In this document: positions 9,328 to 17,895 of the stretch, piece by piece
Layout of the letters: each line of letters opens with the position of its first letter
Numbering within the stretch: position 1 is the stretch's first letter
DNA from: Saprospiraceae bacterium
GTDB lineage: Bacteria; Bacteroidota; Bacteroidia; Chitinophagales; Saprospiraceae
DNA length: 57,220 bases
Reading direction: 5' to 3'
Assembly (NCBI GenBank): GCA_022448955.1
Contig: JAKVCU010000056.1
Location: forward strand, 57,006-114,225
Translations under genes and position numbers: made by a program
The notes under the pieces: model-generated
Seen by the model: only the letters and a program-made list of their open reading frames with translations
Databases searched by the model: none
What the model was told of the DNA's origin: nothing

Positions 9328-10137
9328 ATGGTAGGAAGATTTTTTCTTTCAGAACGAAACATCATGTTAGCCATTCTCATCAATGCAATGGTTATTTTTT
9401 TGATGTACTTCCCTACCTTGGAGGGGAATATATACTTGGAAGTAGTCGATAGAATAATTATCTTTTTTTTCTTTGTTGAAGCATGTGTGAAATTAAAAGT
9501 TTTAAGTCCCAGAGGTTATTTTAAGAGTAATTGGAATCGATTTGATTTTTTTATTGTAGTGGCTAGTTTACCCTCCCTTTTTGTTCCACTTTTTCATATT
9601 CCTGATACTTCTTTATTAATCATATTACGCTTGTTGCGATTAATTCGTCTAGTTCGGTTTATCCGATTTGTACCCCATCTGGGAAAGATAATCGCAGGTT
9701 TGGGCAGAGCTTTGCAGGCTTCATTGTTTGTAATTTTGGCGCTATTTCTTTTGAATTTTCTCTTGGCATTATTTACTTGTCATTTCTATGCGGATATTGC
9801 GCCCGAATTTTTTGGTAATCCCTTAATTGCTTCTTATTCTATTTTTCAATTATTTACGGTGGAAGGTTGGAATGAGATCCCATCCATTATTTCAGAACGT
9901 TTGCCGAAAGGCGACTGGCAATCAGATTTATTTATTGGGATAACACGATTTTATTTTGCCATCATTGTTTTAATAGGAGGTATTTTCGGAATGTCTTTAG
10001 CAAATGCTGTTTTTGTAGATGAGATGACGATGGACAATAATGTGGTACTAGAGGAAAAAATTGATGCTTTACAAGAACAGATCAATCACTTGCAGGAATT
10101 GATAAGAGACCGAGAGAAAACTGAGCGTACGAACTAA
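9328..10137 (+). CDS. Voltage-gated ion channel of the bacterial sodium channel (BacNav) type
   Basis: The 269-residue protein has six predicted membrane helices, the one-domain plan of bacterial sodium channels. The S4 voltage sensor at 99-113 has arginines at every third position (R101, R104, R107, R110, R113). A pore loop precedes the last helix, with the filter TVEGWN at 177-182, comparable to TLESWA in NaChBac; the charged Glu and the Trp are kept. A coiled coil at about 239-263 follows, as in the BacNav C-terminal assembly domain. Ion selectivity cannot be fixed from sequence, since the residue after Glu is Gly rather than Ser or Asp. It is probably in the engB-acyltransferase transcript. 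Confidence 0.85.
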   Translation: MVGRFFLSERNIMLAILINAMVIFLMYFPTLEGNIYLEVVDRIIIFFFFVEACVKLKVLSPRGYFKSNWNRFDFFIVVASLPSLFVPLFHIPDTSLLIILRLLRLIRLVRFIRFVPHLGKIIAGLGRALQASLFVILALFLLNFLLALFTCHFYADIAPEFFGNPLIASYSIFQLFTVEGWNEIPSIISERLPKGDWQSDLFIGITRFYFAIIVLIGGIFGMSLANAVFVDEMTMDNNVVLEEKIDALQEQINHLQELIRDREKTERTN

Positions 10138-10193
10138 GGTGTAAGAGCATGGGCACCTTATATTTTACTTATTACCGACAAAAAGAAATAACT

Positions 10194-10736
10194 GTGAATT
10201 TTATTATTTATGACTTGGAAGCTACCTGTTGGCAGGGGAGACCACCATCTATGGTGCAAGAAATTATTGAAATTGGGGCAGTCAAGCTAAATCGTTTTGG
10301 AGAGCATGAAGATTCTTTCAGCCGTTTTATTAAGCCAAAGCTCAATCCAAGGCTTTCAGCTTTTTGTAGGGAATTAACCTCCATTGAACAATCCTCTGTA
10401 GATCGAGCTTATGATTTTGTGCGTGTTGTAGAAGATTTTCAGGATTGGGCAGAAATATTTGATGAGGAGTATATTTTGTGTTCTTGGGGTAGTTTTGATC
10501 GAAAAATGTTTATTCAAGATTGTATTTTGCATGATATGGATTATGATTGGGTAGATCCTCACATTAATTTGAAGCGGCAATACCATGATATCAAAAGAAT
10601 TCACCGAACTAGAGGTTTACGTTATTCTGTAGAAAAGGAAGGTTTTGAATTCACAGGTATCCATCATAGAGCTATTTCAGATGCGGAAAATTTGGCAAAA
10701 ATATTTGGAAAGTATTTGGACGAATGGCAGTTCTAA
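10194..10736 (+). CDS. DEDDh-family 3'-5' exonuclease (KapD/ERI-1-like)
   Basis: Taking the GTG at 10194 gives 180 residues starting MNFIIYDLEATCW, the canonical Exo I motif (D7, E9) right at the N-terminus. An ATG at 10149 in the same frame would add 15 residues that are not family-like. Exo II is in the CSWGSFDRKMF segment and Exo III in the HHRAISDAENLAKIF segment with its His and Asp. Proteins of this type (Pfam RNase_T) trim RNA or DNA 3' ends; the closest groups are the KapD/ERI-1-like exonucleases rather than the DNA polymerase epsilon subunit. It is followed 10 bases later by an M28 peptidase gene. Confidence 0.85.
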   Translation: MNFIIYDLEATCWQGRPPSMVQEIIEIGAVKLNRFGEHEDSFSRFIKPKLNPRLSAFCRELTSIEQSSVDRAYDFVRVVEDFQDWAEIFDEEYILCSWGSFDRKMFIQDCILHDMDYDWVDPHINLKRQYHDIKRIHRTRGLRYSVEKEGFEFTGIHHRAISDAENLAKIFGKYLDEWQF

Positions 10737-10746
10737 AGTATTACTT

Positions 10747-12117
10747 ATGAAGTCAATTATTCTTAGTTCCCTATTATTACTCAGTCTTTTATTTAGCGTA
10801 AGTGCACAGGTCCCACCAGCGGTTGATCAGCGCTTGTATGACATTGTTAATGCTCCATCACCACAACGGATCGAACAGGATATTCGCAGGCTGGTTGGTT
10901 TTGGAACGCGAAATACCCTTTCAGATACCCTTTCAGCAACAAGGGGTATTGGTGCAGCACGTAGATGGATTAAAGCAGAATTTGATAAAATTTCTGCAGA
11001 TTGTAGAGGATGTCTGGAAGTTTTTTTCCAGAGAAATCTAGTGCCTGCGAAAGGCAATAGAAGAATAGCTGAAGATACTTGGGTTGTCAATGTAGTGGCT
11101 ATTCAACGAGGGAGTGTCCATCCTAACCGCTATGTGATTATGTCAGGAGATATTGATTCCAGAGTGAGTAATTCAACTGATGCTGTTACGGATTCACCTG
11201 GAGCAAATGACAACGCCTCGGGCATGGCAGGCACCTTAGAAGCGGCTAGGGTACTATCCAAATATCAATTTCCAAATACTATTGTTTATACTGGATTAAG
11301 TGGTGAAGAACAAGGGTTGTTTGGTGGACAGTATTTGGCCAAGCTGGCCAAGGAAGAAGCTTGGGATATTATTGGAATTTTGAATAATGATATGATTGGC
11401 AATATCGAAGGGATTGATGGTGTAATTGATAACACCACCTTTAGGGTGTTTTCTGAACCAACTCCTGTTGAAGAAGAGGAAAGGGACCGCCTTTGGCGTC
11501 GCTTTTATGGTGGTGAAGTAGATGGTCCTTCTCGTCAATTGGCCAGGTATATTCATCGATTGACAGATACTTATTGCACTAATTTAAAAGCTATTATGAT
11601 TTACAGGCTGGATCGTTTTGGTCGTGGCGGTCATCATAAACCTTTTAATGATCAAGGTTTTCCAGGGGTAAGAATAATGGAAACACATGAAAATTACAAC
11701 CGCCAGCATCAAGATATTCGAGAAGAAAATGGTATAAAATACGGAGACCTTATCGAAGGAGTGAATTTTGAATATGCTGCGAAGCTGACGGCTGTTAATG
11801 CGATTACACTTGCAAGCTTGGCTTGGGCACCGCCAGCGCCCAAAAATGTAATGATTGGGGGGGCTGTCAGGCCTTCCACAAGATTGAAGTGGGACGATGT
11901 TAATGATCCAAACCTTGTTGGTTATAAAATTTATTGGAGAGATACGACTGCCCCTCAATGGCAAAATGCTCGTTTTGTAGAAAAATCACTTTCAGATTTC
12001 ACCTTAGAAAATATTATTATCGATAATTTTTTGTTTGGGGTTGCAAGCGTAGGAAAAGATGGAAATGAGAGTATGGTGGTGTATCCAACAACCCTAATCC
12101 CGAGAAGGCGGAAGTGA
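10747..12117 (+). CDS. Secreted M28-family metallopeptidase with C-terminal fibronectin III-like domain
   Basis: I place the start at the ATG at 10747, which gives a clean signal peptide (hydrophobic 4-20, ending VSAQ) and 456 residues. The M28 catalytic domain shows PGANDNASGMA with zinc ligand D155, the base/ligand pair E187-E188 in SGEEQG, D215 in NNDMIGN, and H321 in the HQD segment. The first zinc ligand, normally the His of a GHxDSR motif, is Asp here: SGDIDSR with D135. Residues about 365-452 look like a fibronectin III module. The substrate is unknown; M28 enzymes are mostly aminopeptidases. Activity depends on whether D135 can hold zinc. Confidence 0.85.
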   Translation: MKSIILSSLLLLSLLFSVSAQVPPAVDQRLYDIVNAPSPQRIEQDIRRLVGFGTRNTLSDTLSATRGIGAARRWIKAEFDKISADCRGCLEVFFQRNLVPAKGNRRIAEDTWVVNVVAIQRGSVHPNRYVIMSGDIDSRVSNSTDAVTDSPGANDNASGMAGTLEAARVLSKYQFPNTIVYTGLSGEEQGLFGGQYLAKLAKEEAWDIIGILNNDMIGNIEGIDGVIDNTTFRVFSEPTPVEEEERDRLWRRFYGGEVDGPSRQLARYIHRLTDTYCTNLKAIMIYRLDRFGRGGHHKPFNDQGFPGVRIMETHENYNRQHQDIREENGIKYGDLIEGVNFEYAAKLTAVNAITLASLAWAPPAPKNVMIGGAVRPSTRLKWDDVNDPNLVGYKIYWRDTTAPQWQNARFVEKSLSDFTLENIIIDNFLFGVASVGKDGNESMVVYPTTLIPRRRK

Positions 12118-12135
12118 AAAAACTGATGAGTTTTT
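12118..12135 (+). terminator. Short terminator-like hairpin after the M28 gene
   Basis: AAAAACT (12118-12124) and AGTTTTT (12129-12135) pair perfectly across the loop gatg, directly after the stop codon. The stem is AT-rich and its own 3' arm supplies the T-run, so it would be a weak, possibly bidirectional terminator closing the engB-to-peptidase transcript. Confidence 0.45.
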
Positions 12136-12363
12136 AAGCATTAGTGAGATATTTGGATGATCAGTGTCCTTCAAATTATTAACCATTTCCACCAGATAAC
12201 CTTATTATTATGATAATTATTAAACCTTTACAAGAAGAGGTTAATTAATGGGGAACAGGTTAAAAATAGGGATAAAAGTGGATAAATTCGATAATTTATG
12301 CTTTATTGTAATATAAATTGAGGCTATTTTAATTTACAGTTTTGTTTTATTAGACCATTGTAG

Positions 12364-12948
12364 ATGAACATACGGAGAACTGCCCTTTTATTGATAGATA
12401 TGCAAAATGACTTCTTGCATGCGAATGGTGCATTTGGAAGAGCGGGGTTTGATATTCAGAATAGAAGAGCCATTATAGAACATCTACTGAAGGTAATCCA
12501 TTTACTAAGGGAGCAAGGAGGTTGTGTCATAGCTACCAATTTTATAATGGTAGCAGATAAGGATAATAAGCCAATTATCTCTAAAAAGTTGAAGCGGAAA
12601 AGACCTTTTTTAACTAGAGGAGATTTTCAGCAGGGCAGATGGGGTTATCAATTAATTGATGAACTTTCGCCTGCGGACTATATATTGCCTAAAATAGCGG
12701 ATTCCGCCTTCTATATGACCCATCTGGAGTGGTTATTACAAAAACTAGATATTGAAAATATTATTTTTTCAGGTATTTGGTCTCGACCAGATTTGAACCC
12801 TACTATTCGAGATGCACAACAACGTGGTTTCAATATTATCACTTTAAGTGATGCTTGCGGAACATTTGATGAAGGTCCTATTCAATTAGAAGGTTTAAAC
12901 CCTAAAACATGTGCATCTTTTATAGATCTATTAAAATCAAACCAATGA
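12364..12948 (+). CDS. Isochorismatase-fold (cysteine hydrolase family) protein with Asp at the nucleophile position
   Basis: A 194-residue protein of the isochorismatase/nicotinamidase fold. It opens with the family's ALLLIDMQNDFL block (D12), and LPKIADSAF gives the catalytic lysine K110. The third triad position lies in the block SGIWSRPDLNPTIRDAQQRG, which aligns without gaps to the usual 'GVxTxxCVxxTxRDAxxRG'. The cysteine is replaced by D143 (codon GAT at 12790-12792). Isochorismatases that act on vinyl ethers, such as PhzD, also lack the Cys, so an enzyme with different chemistry is possible, as is a non-catalytic protein. The downstream cupin gene begins 1 base after its stop codon, which implies translational coupling. 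Confidence 0.82.
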   Translation: MNIRRTALLLIDMQNDFLHANGAFGRAGFDIQNRRAIIEHLLKVIHLLREQGGCVIATNFIMVADKDNKPIISKKLKRKRPFLTRGDFQQGRWGYQLIDELSPADYILPKIADSAFYMTHLEWLLQKLDIENIIFSGIWSRPDLNPTIRDAQQRGFNIITLSDACGTFDEGPIQLEGLNPKTCASFIDLLKSNQ

Positions 12949-12949
12949 T

Positions 12950-13279
12950 ATGAATCCATTTCACTTTCATAATGATATTCCTGAAAAAGAAATTGTACCT
13001 GGCTTTTATGCTAAGTTTATTCATACAGAGCATATGACTATTGCATTTGTACGCATCAACAAAGGAGGTGTACTACCAGAGCACTTCCACGTGCATGAGC
13101 AGGTAACAAATGTTTTAGAAGGCGAGTTGGAAATGACTATGGGGGGACAAACACGATTATGTACAAAAGGTATGTCTGTAGCTATCCCTTCCAATTTACC
13201 TCATTCCGCTGTTGCTAAAACAGATTGCCTAGTTTTGGATGTGTTTAGCCCAGTACGAGAAGATTACAAGGCTTTATAA
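12950..13279 (+). CDS. Single-domain cupin protein
   Basis: A 109-residue small cupin with both conserved blocks. Block 1 is GGVLPEHFHVHEQVTNVLEGELEM with possible metal ligands H45, H47 or H49 and E50; block 2 is SNLPHSAVA with H85. Such proteins bind a divalent metal and act as small dioxygenases, isomerases or ligand sensors; the reaction cannot be told here. It is coupled to the isochorismatase-fold gene (1-base gap), which suggests that both act on the same small molecule. Its stop codon is immediately followed by the stop codon of convergent smc, with no spacer. Confidence 0.85.
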   Translation: MNPFHFHNDIPEKEIVPGFYAKFIHTEHMTIAFVRINKGGVLPEHFHVHEQVTNVLEGELEMTMGGQTRLCTKGMSVAIPSNLPHSAVAKTDCLVLDVFSPVREDYKAL

Positions 13280-16200
13280 TTAGCTTTCTTTAGCTTCAAA
13301 AGTAGCGTTATTGCTAAAGTCTCTAAAATCTACAGAGGTTACACCGGAGACACCGCTTTCATTGTATACGCCATATATGGTATCTACAGCAGCCATGGTT
13401 AATTTATTATGTGTAACAATGATAAACTGTGATTCTTTGGAGAATTTCTTAATGATTCGGTTAAACTTCATGATATTGGCATCATCCAATGGCGCGTCTA
13501 CCTCATCAAAAATACAGAAAGGTGCTGGTTTGAGAAGATAAAGTGCAAAGAGTAGTGCAGTTGCCGTTAAAGTTTTTTCACCACCAGAAAGCTGACTGAT
13601 CGTCTGTGGACGTTTACCTTTTGGTTTGGCTACAATTTCGATTTTGGAATCCAATGGATTTTCTGGATCGAGGAGGATTAGGTCACAATTGTCTTCTTCT
13701 GAAAATAAGCTTCTAAATACATCGATGAAGTAAATCCTTGCTTTTTCGAAGGCTGTTAGGAACTGATTTGTTGCAGTTTCTTCAATTTCTCCTATAGTTT
13801 CAATCAAGGAAGCTTTAGCTTTTAAGATATCGTCTCTTTGCTTAGTGATGCTTTCGTGGCGTTCTTTCATCTCATCATAAGCCTCCACGGCCATAGGATT
13901 AATTTCTCCATAATTGTCCAGACGATTATACAAGCGATCTACTTTTTGCTGTAGGTCGATTTCATTGTATTTTTCATTCGGTTCTTGATTAATGATGTCA
14001 TTGACACCAATGTTGAACTCAATTTTTAATCGTTGGCCAATAGATGAGATTTTGAACTTTACATCACTAAATTTCTCTTTGAGGTTATTAATTAGGATTT
14101 GGCTATCCTGTCTTGATCGATTGGCTTTACGCAATTGATCTTCTATCGTATTGATATTTCCTCTTGCTTTGAAGTAGCTTTGCTCTGCTTCTGTCAGAAG
14201 GGAAGCACGGGCTTTTTTATCTTCATAAGCTGCCAGTAGATTTTTTTCTAGTTGATCAATATCCTTGTGTACCTGATCTAGTTCTTGTGCTGAGCGTTGG
14301 AAGGTACTTTTATCGTTTTGAAGGTTATTTTTAGTTTCTTCTAGTTGTTTTTCGCGGAAGCTCAATTCTCTTTGGAAAGAGCTTACCTTATTTTGTTGGC
14401 GAATAAACTCAATGTTTTTCTCATTAAATTTTGTAGACGCTGCACTCAATTGCTCTGCAATTTTGCGGAAGCTACCATCAGTACTAGAGATATTTTGTTT
14501 TGCCTGTACCAGTTCGATATTACGTTCAGACAACTGAAGCTCTATCTTTTGAATAGATTCCTCTAAAGTGCTAATTCTTTGAAGAATTTGCTGTTTTTTA
14601 TTGTTGGCTTCATTGATATAAGTTTGGAAGTTTTCCATCCGAGTTTGGAAGGAAACCTTTTCTCGAGAGAGGCGATTGATATCATTTTGAATGATTTCAA
14701 TGGCTCGACTAGATTTTTCTGTACGAAGCTGGTCTATTCTATTTTTTAGATTAAAGTATGCAGTAGAAAGTTTGTTCTCTTCAGATTCTGATTTTTGGAT
14801 CTGTACTTCAAGTATCTCTAAGTTTTTCTTTCGGCCAATTTTTTTTCCCTCAAATAAACCGATAGAACCACCTGATACACTGTGTTTCTTTTGAATAAAA
14901 CGACCACTTTTTGACAATAAGGTAACATCTGAATCTAGGCTTTGGAGAGGTGGTTCTTCCTTATCCGTAATCATGACATTTTCAAGTAGATAACTGCAAA
15001 GATTGTGATAAAGTGGGTCGATTTCAATCACTTCGATCGCTTGCATCGTATTTGCAATTAAGCCTATTGGAGGGATATAATCCTTAAAAGAGTCCAATAA
15101 AAAGAAATTGGCTTTTCCTTTTTGGCTTTTGCCTAAAAGGGTGATTGCTTGTAAGGCTTCTTCTTGATTTTGGACCACATAATAGTTTAAGTAAGGTTCG
15201 AGATAGTTTTCGACAGCTACGCGATATGCTTCTTTGACATAGATAAGATCGGATAGGAGAGGAGCTTCTTTTCCCCAGTTTTTGTTATTGCTAAGGAAAC
15301 GAATAGACTCTGGGAAACCCTCTAGGTTTTCAATCATACTTTGAGTCAGTTTAAACTCATTTCTTTTGGCATCCAACTGCCGATTAACCTTTGCCCTTCT
15401 TTGATTGAGATCTTCCAATTCTTTTGTAGCGATCTCTAAAGCTTTTTTCCTTTGGGTTTCTTGATCTTCTAGGACCTTTAGTGCGGCTTGTTTCTCTGAC
15501 TCTTTGCTATCGAGTGCTTTTAACTGCTCATCTACTTGCTGAATTTCAGCTTTACGTTGTTGAGTAGCTTTATCATCTCTGCCTAATTCTTGTTTGGCTG
15601 TTTCAATCTGATTGCGGCTAATAGCCTTTTGTTTTTCCAGTTCAAATACTTCTCTTTCGATCTTTTGCTGGACTTGAACAATATCGTCAAGACTTGATTT
15701 CATGTTGCCATGTTCGGTCTTGATTTTATTCATTTGTTCTTCTGTCTTATCCAGCTCATCTTCCAACCGCATTTCTATGCGTTTCTCATTATTGAGTTCG
15801 GCACGGTAGTATTCAATATCTTCGCTCAGTTGAGCAATTCTGCTCTGTGCTTGTTGGTTTTGACTCTTTAACTTTTCAATATTTTGCAGGATGAACTGTT
15901 GTTTTTGCTCCAGCATCCGTTTATCATTCTCTTGGCCTCGTATTTTTCCAACTAAGTTATTTAAGTCTCTTTGTCTTTCTGAAAGTGCCTTTTCTTTATC
16001 AAGGTTGGCTTTCTTTTCAGACTCTAATTGGGCTTCAAATTTTCTTTCGTCAATTTCATACTGACGATAGCGATCTGTTTCTTCTTGAATTTGTTTTTCT
16101 AGTGCCTTATGACTATTTTTCAGATCGTATATTTTACGAACAGCTAGCTCTACACTGAGCTCTTTATACTCTGCTTTAAGTTCAAAATAACGCTTGGTTC

Positions 16201-16831
16201 GTTTGGCTTGTTTTTCGAGGACTTTCAGGTTATTGTCAATCTCAAATAACAAATCTTCTACTCGATCGAGGTCTTCTGTTGTATGCTTTAGTTTATTGAG
16301 GGTTTCTCTTTTACGCACTTTATATTTAGAGATACCCGCAGCCTGTTCAAACATCTTACGGCGAGAGTTGTCTTTATCTGCTAGGATATCATCTACCATG
16401 CCCAATGCAATAATAGCATAAGAATTAGAACCTATACCCGTGTCTAAGAATAGAGAAGTAATATCTTTTAGACGGCAGGGAACATTATTGAGTTGATATT
16501 CACTTTCGCCACTGCGGTATAATAGCCTAGTAATAGTGACTGTTTGGTATTCAGTTGGGAGAATATTTTTGGTATTGTCAAAAGTTAAGGCTACCTGAGC
16601 AACTCCGCCTGGTTTTCTAGATTTAGTGCCATTAAAGATAACACTAGACATAGTGTCGAGGCGTAATTCTTTTGATTTTTGTTCACCTAGTACCCAACGA
16701 ATAGCATCTACTACATTAGATTTGCCAGAACCATTCGGACCCACAATTCCAATGACGTCCTCACTGAAATTGATGATCGTTTCATTTGCGAAACTTTTGA
16801 ATCCTTTAATGCTAAGCTGTTTCAACCTCAT
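13280..16831 (-). CDS. smc: Chromosome segregation ATPase SMC
   Basis: The 1183-residue protein has the complete SMC layout. The N-terminal Walker A is GPNGSGKSN at 31-39, followed by a long coiled coil. A hinge domain lies at about 510-680 (around GFPESIRFL and YLEPYLNYYVVQ), then a second coiled coil. The C-terminal head holds the ABC signature LSGGEKTLTATALLF and Walker B CIFDEVDAPLD. SMC forms the condensin-like loop-extruding complex with ScpA and ScpB, which are not encoded here. It has its own TAnnTTTG promoter motif only seven bases from the start codon, and DnaA-box-like sites just upstream of that. The start ATG at 16831 gives the family's usual MRLKQLSIKGFKSFA. Confidence 0.97.
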   Translation of the reverse strand: MRLKQLSIKGFKSFANETIINFSEDVIGIVGPNGSGKSNVVDAIRWVLGEQKSKELRLDTMSSVIFNGTKSRKPGGVAQVALTFDNTKNILPTEYQTVTITRLLYRSGESEYQLNNVPCRLKDITSLFLDTGIGSNSYAIIALGMVDDILADKDNSRRKMFEQAAGISKYKVRKRETLNKLKHTTEDLDRVEDLLFEIDNNLKVLEKQAKRTKRYFELKAEYKELSVELAVRKIYDLKNSHKALEKQIQEETDRYRQYEIDERKFEAQLESEKKANLDKEKALSERQRDLNNLVGKIRGQENDKRMLEQKQQFILQNIEKLKSQNQQAQSRIAQLSEDIEYYRAELNNEKRIEMRLEDELDKTEEQMNKIKTEHGNMKSSLDDIVQVQQKIEREVFELEKQKAISRNQIETAKQELGRDDKATQQRKAEIQQVDEQLKALDSKESEKQAALKVLEDQETQRKKALEIATKELEDLNQRRAKVNRQLDAKRNEFKLTQSMIENLEGFPESIRFLSNNKNWGKEAPLLSDLIYVKEAYRVAVENYLEPYLNYYVVQNQEEALQAITLLGKSQKGKANFFLLDSFKDYIPPIGLIANTMQAIEVIEIDPLYHNLCSYLLENVMITDKEEPPLQSLDSDVTLLSKSGRFIQKKHSVSGGSIGLFEGKKIGRKKNLEILEVQIQKSESEENKLSTAYFNLKNRIDQLRTEKSSRAIEIIQNDINRLSREKVSFQTRMENFQTYINEANNKKQQILQRISTLEESIQKIELQLSERNIELVQAKQNISSTDGSFRKIAEQLSAASTKFNEKNIEFIRQQNKVSSFQRELSFREKQLEETKNNLQNDKSTFQRSAQELDQVHKDIDQLEKNLLAAYEDKKARASLLTEAEQSYFKARGNINTIEDQLRKANRSRQDSQILINNLKEKFSDVKFKISSIGQRLKIEFNIGVNDIINQEPNEKYNEIDLQQKVDRLYNRLDNYGEINPMAVEAYDEMKERHESITKQRDDILKAKASLIETIGEIEETATNQFLTAFEKARIYFIDVFRSLFSEEDNCDLILLDPENPLDSKIEIVAKPKGKRPQTISQLSGGEKTLTATALLFALYLLKPAPFCIFDEVDAPLDDANIMKFNRIIKKFSKESQFIIVTHNKLTMAAVDTIYGVYNESGVSGVTSVDFRDFSNNATFEAKES

Positions 16832-16837
16832 AGCTCA

Positions 16838-16845
16838 CAAAAATA
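16838..16845 (-). promoter_or_regulatory. -7 promoter element for smc
   Basis: The minus strand reads TATTTTTG, an exact TAnnTTTG match, with only six bases between its final G and the smc ATG. The mRNA would be leaderless or nearly so. Confidence 0.55.
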
Positions 16846-16874
16846 GAAAAAAGCGGCTTTACCTCCTTTCTTTT

Positions 16875-16939
16875 TTATACACATAAATGCTTTGTGTTTC
16901 CACAAATTGCTTGTTTTTTGGTGGATAAAATGTGGATAA
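16875..16939. promoter_or_regulatory. Cluster of DnaA-box-like sites upstream of smc
   Basis: Within 65 bases there are four matches to the DnaA box TTATCCACA: TTATACACA at 16875-16883 on the plus strand (one mismatch), GTTTCCACA at 16896-16904 (two mismatches), and on the minus strand TTATCCACC at 16920-16928 (one mismatch) and a perfect TTATCCACA at 16931-16939. The last two are direct repeats 11 bases apart, about one helical turn. They lie 30-95 bases upstream of the smc -7 motif, so DnaA control of smc is possible. Gene orientation around the site does not favour a replication origin. Confidence 0.45.
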
Positions 16940-16968
16940 ACTCGATATTGGTGTTAATTTACTGGTTG

Positions 16969-17895
16969 TCAGTTTTTTAAAAATGATATAGCATCCTTTA
17001 CTGTTAGCTCTGGAATTTCCTCCATGGGGATATGTCCAGCACGATCATAAATGAGAACTTCCGCATTTTTAATAGCTGATTGAAATTGAGCGGCATGTTC
17101 GACAGGTATCCAGGCATCTTGTTTGCCCCACATGATGAGGGTAGGGGCTTGAATGCGTTGAAGACGAGAAAGATCAATATTTTGTTTGGTATTGGCTCTA
17201 TCGATGAAAGCCTGTCTATTGCCAGTTCTTAGGCCAAGATCATAGTAACGATTGAGTAGATCGGGTTTTAATTTTGATTCGTCAAAGTATACTTCTTTTA
17301 AGGATTTTTGAAATAATGATTTTGGTGTAATGTAGCGTAATATTTTGCTGCTAAATTTATTTTTAGCTAAGCGAAAAGCTAAGGAGGCAGGTTTCTTTTG
17401 GGAAAAGCCACTAGGGTCGATAAGGATTAGTTTTTGAATTTGATCTGGATGCCTAGCTGCATAATTCCATGCAATGAGGCCTCCTAATGAATTTCCTGCA
17501 AGGGAGAAGCTGTCTAAACGTAGTTTTTTTGCGAAAGCAGATAAGAATTCTACATAATTGTCCACTTTATAACTTCTGTTAGGATGGGGGCCAGTGAGTC
17601 CATAAGCGGGGATATCAAGACTGATCACTTGAAAGTCCTTTTCCAGTTGACTAGTCCAATCCTCCCAAGTATGCAAGGAGGCTGCTGTGCCATGCACCAA
17701 TAAAAGGGTAGGACCTTGTCCGTTTATTCTGTAGTGTACATTCATATCCATCACGTCTATGAACTGACTGTTGTTGTAGGTATATTTCGATTTTAGCTTT
17801 TCGAGTGGGATATCTGGAGTGTGGAGTAAGTAAATTGTTCCTGTCAAAAGCAAAAAGGAGGTGAGAACTATTTTTTGAACTTTAGAAAGTTTCAT
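16969..17895 (-). CDS. Membrane-anchored alpha/beta hydrolase
   Basis: A 308-residue alpha/beta-hydrolase with an N-terminal membrane anchor or uncleaved signal at about 9-24. The oxyanion region is VHGTAASLHTW (H68-G69), the nucleophile elbow is GNSLGG with S136, the acid is in MWGKQDAWIP and the catalytic His in AGHIPMEE, so the triad is complete. The sequence is closest in style to the epoxide-hydrolase/haloperoxidase/MhpC-like group, and the substrate is not predictable. Its start ATG overlaps the stop of the upstream TrmH-like gene in ATGA, so the two form a coupled operon. Confidence 0.9.
   Translation of the reverse strand: MKLSKVQKIVLTSFLLLTGTIYLLHTPDIPLEKLKSKYTYNNSQFIDVMDMNVHYRINGQGPTLLLVHGTAASLHTWEDWTSQLEKDFQVISLDIPAYGLTGPHPNRSYKVDNYVEFLSAFAKKLRLDSFSLAGNSLGGLIAWNYAARHPDQIQKLILIDPSGFSQKKPASLAFRLAKNKFSSKILRYITPKSLFQKSLKEVYFDESKLKPDLLNRYYDLGLRTGNRQAFIDRANTKQNIDLSRLQRIQAPTLIMWGKQDAWIPVEHAAQFQSAIKNAEVLIYDRAGHIPMEEIPELTVKDAISFLKN

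Noticed and set aside
12277-12285. Single DnaA-box-like site AGTGGATAA in the spacer before the isochorismatase gene
   Set aside because: One isolated site with a mismatch is expected by chance in a window of this size.
16831-16969. Replication origin
   Set aside because: DnaA-box-like sites are present, but the genes to the left run rightward and those to the right run leftward, the opposite of what an origin usually shows, and no AT-rich unwinding region of usual size or dnaA gene is visible. Promoter control is the safer reading.
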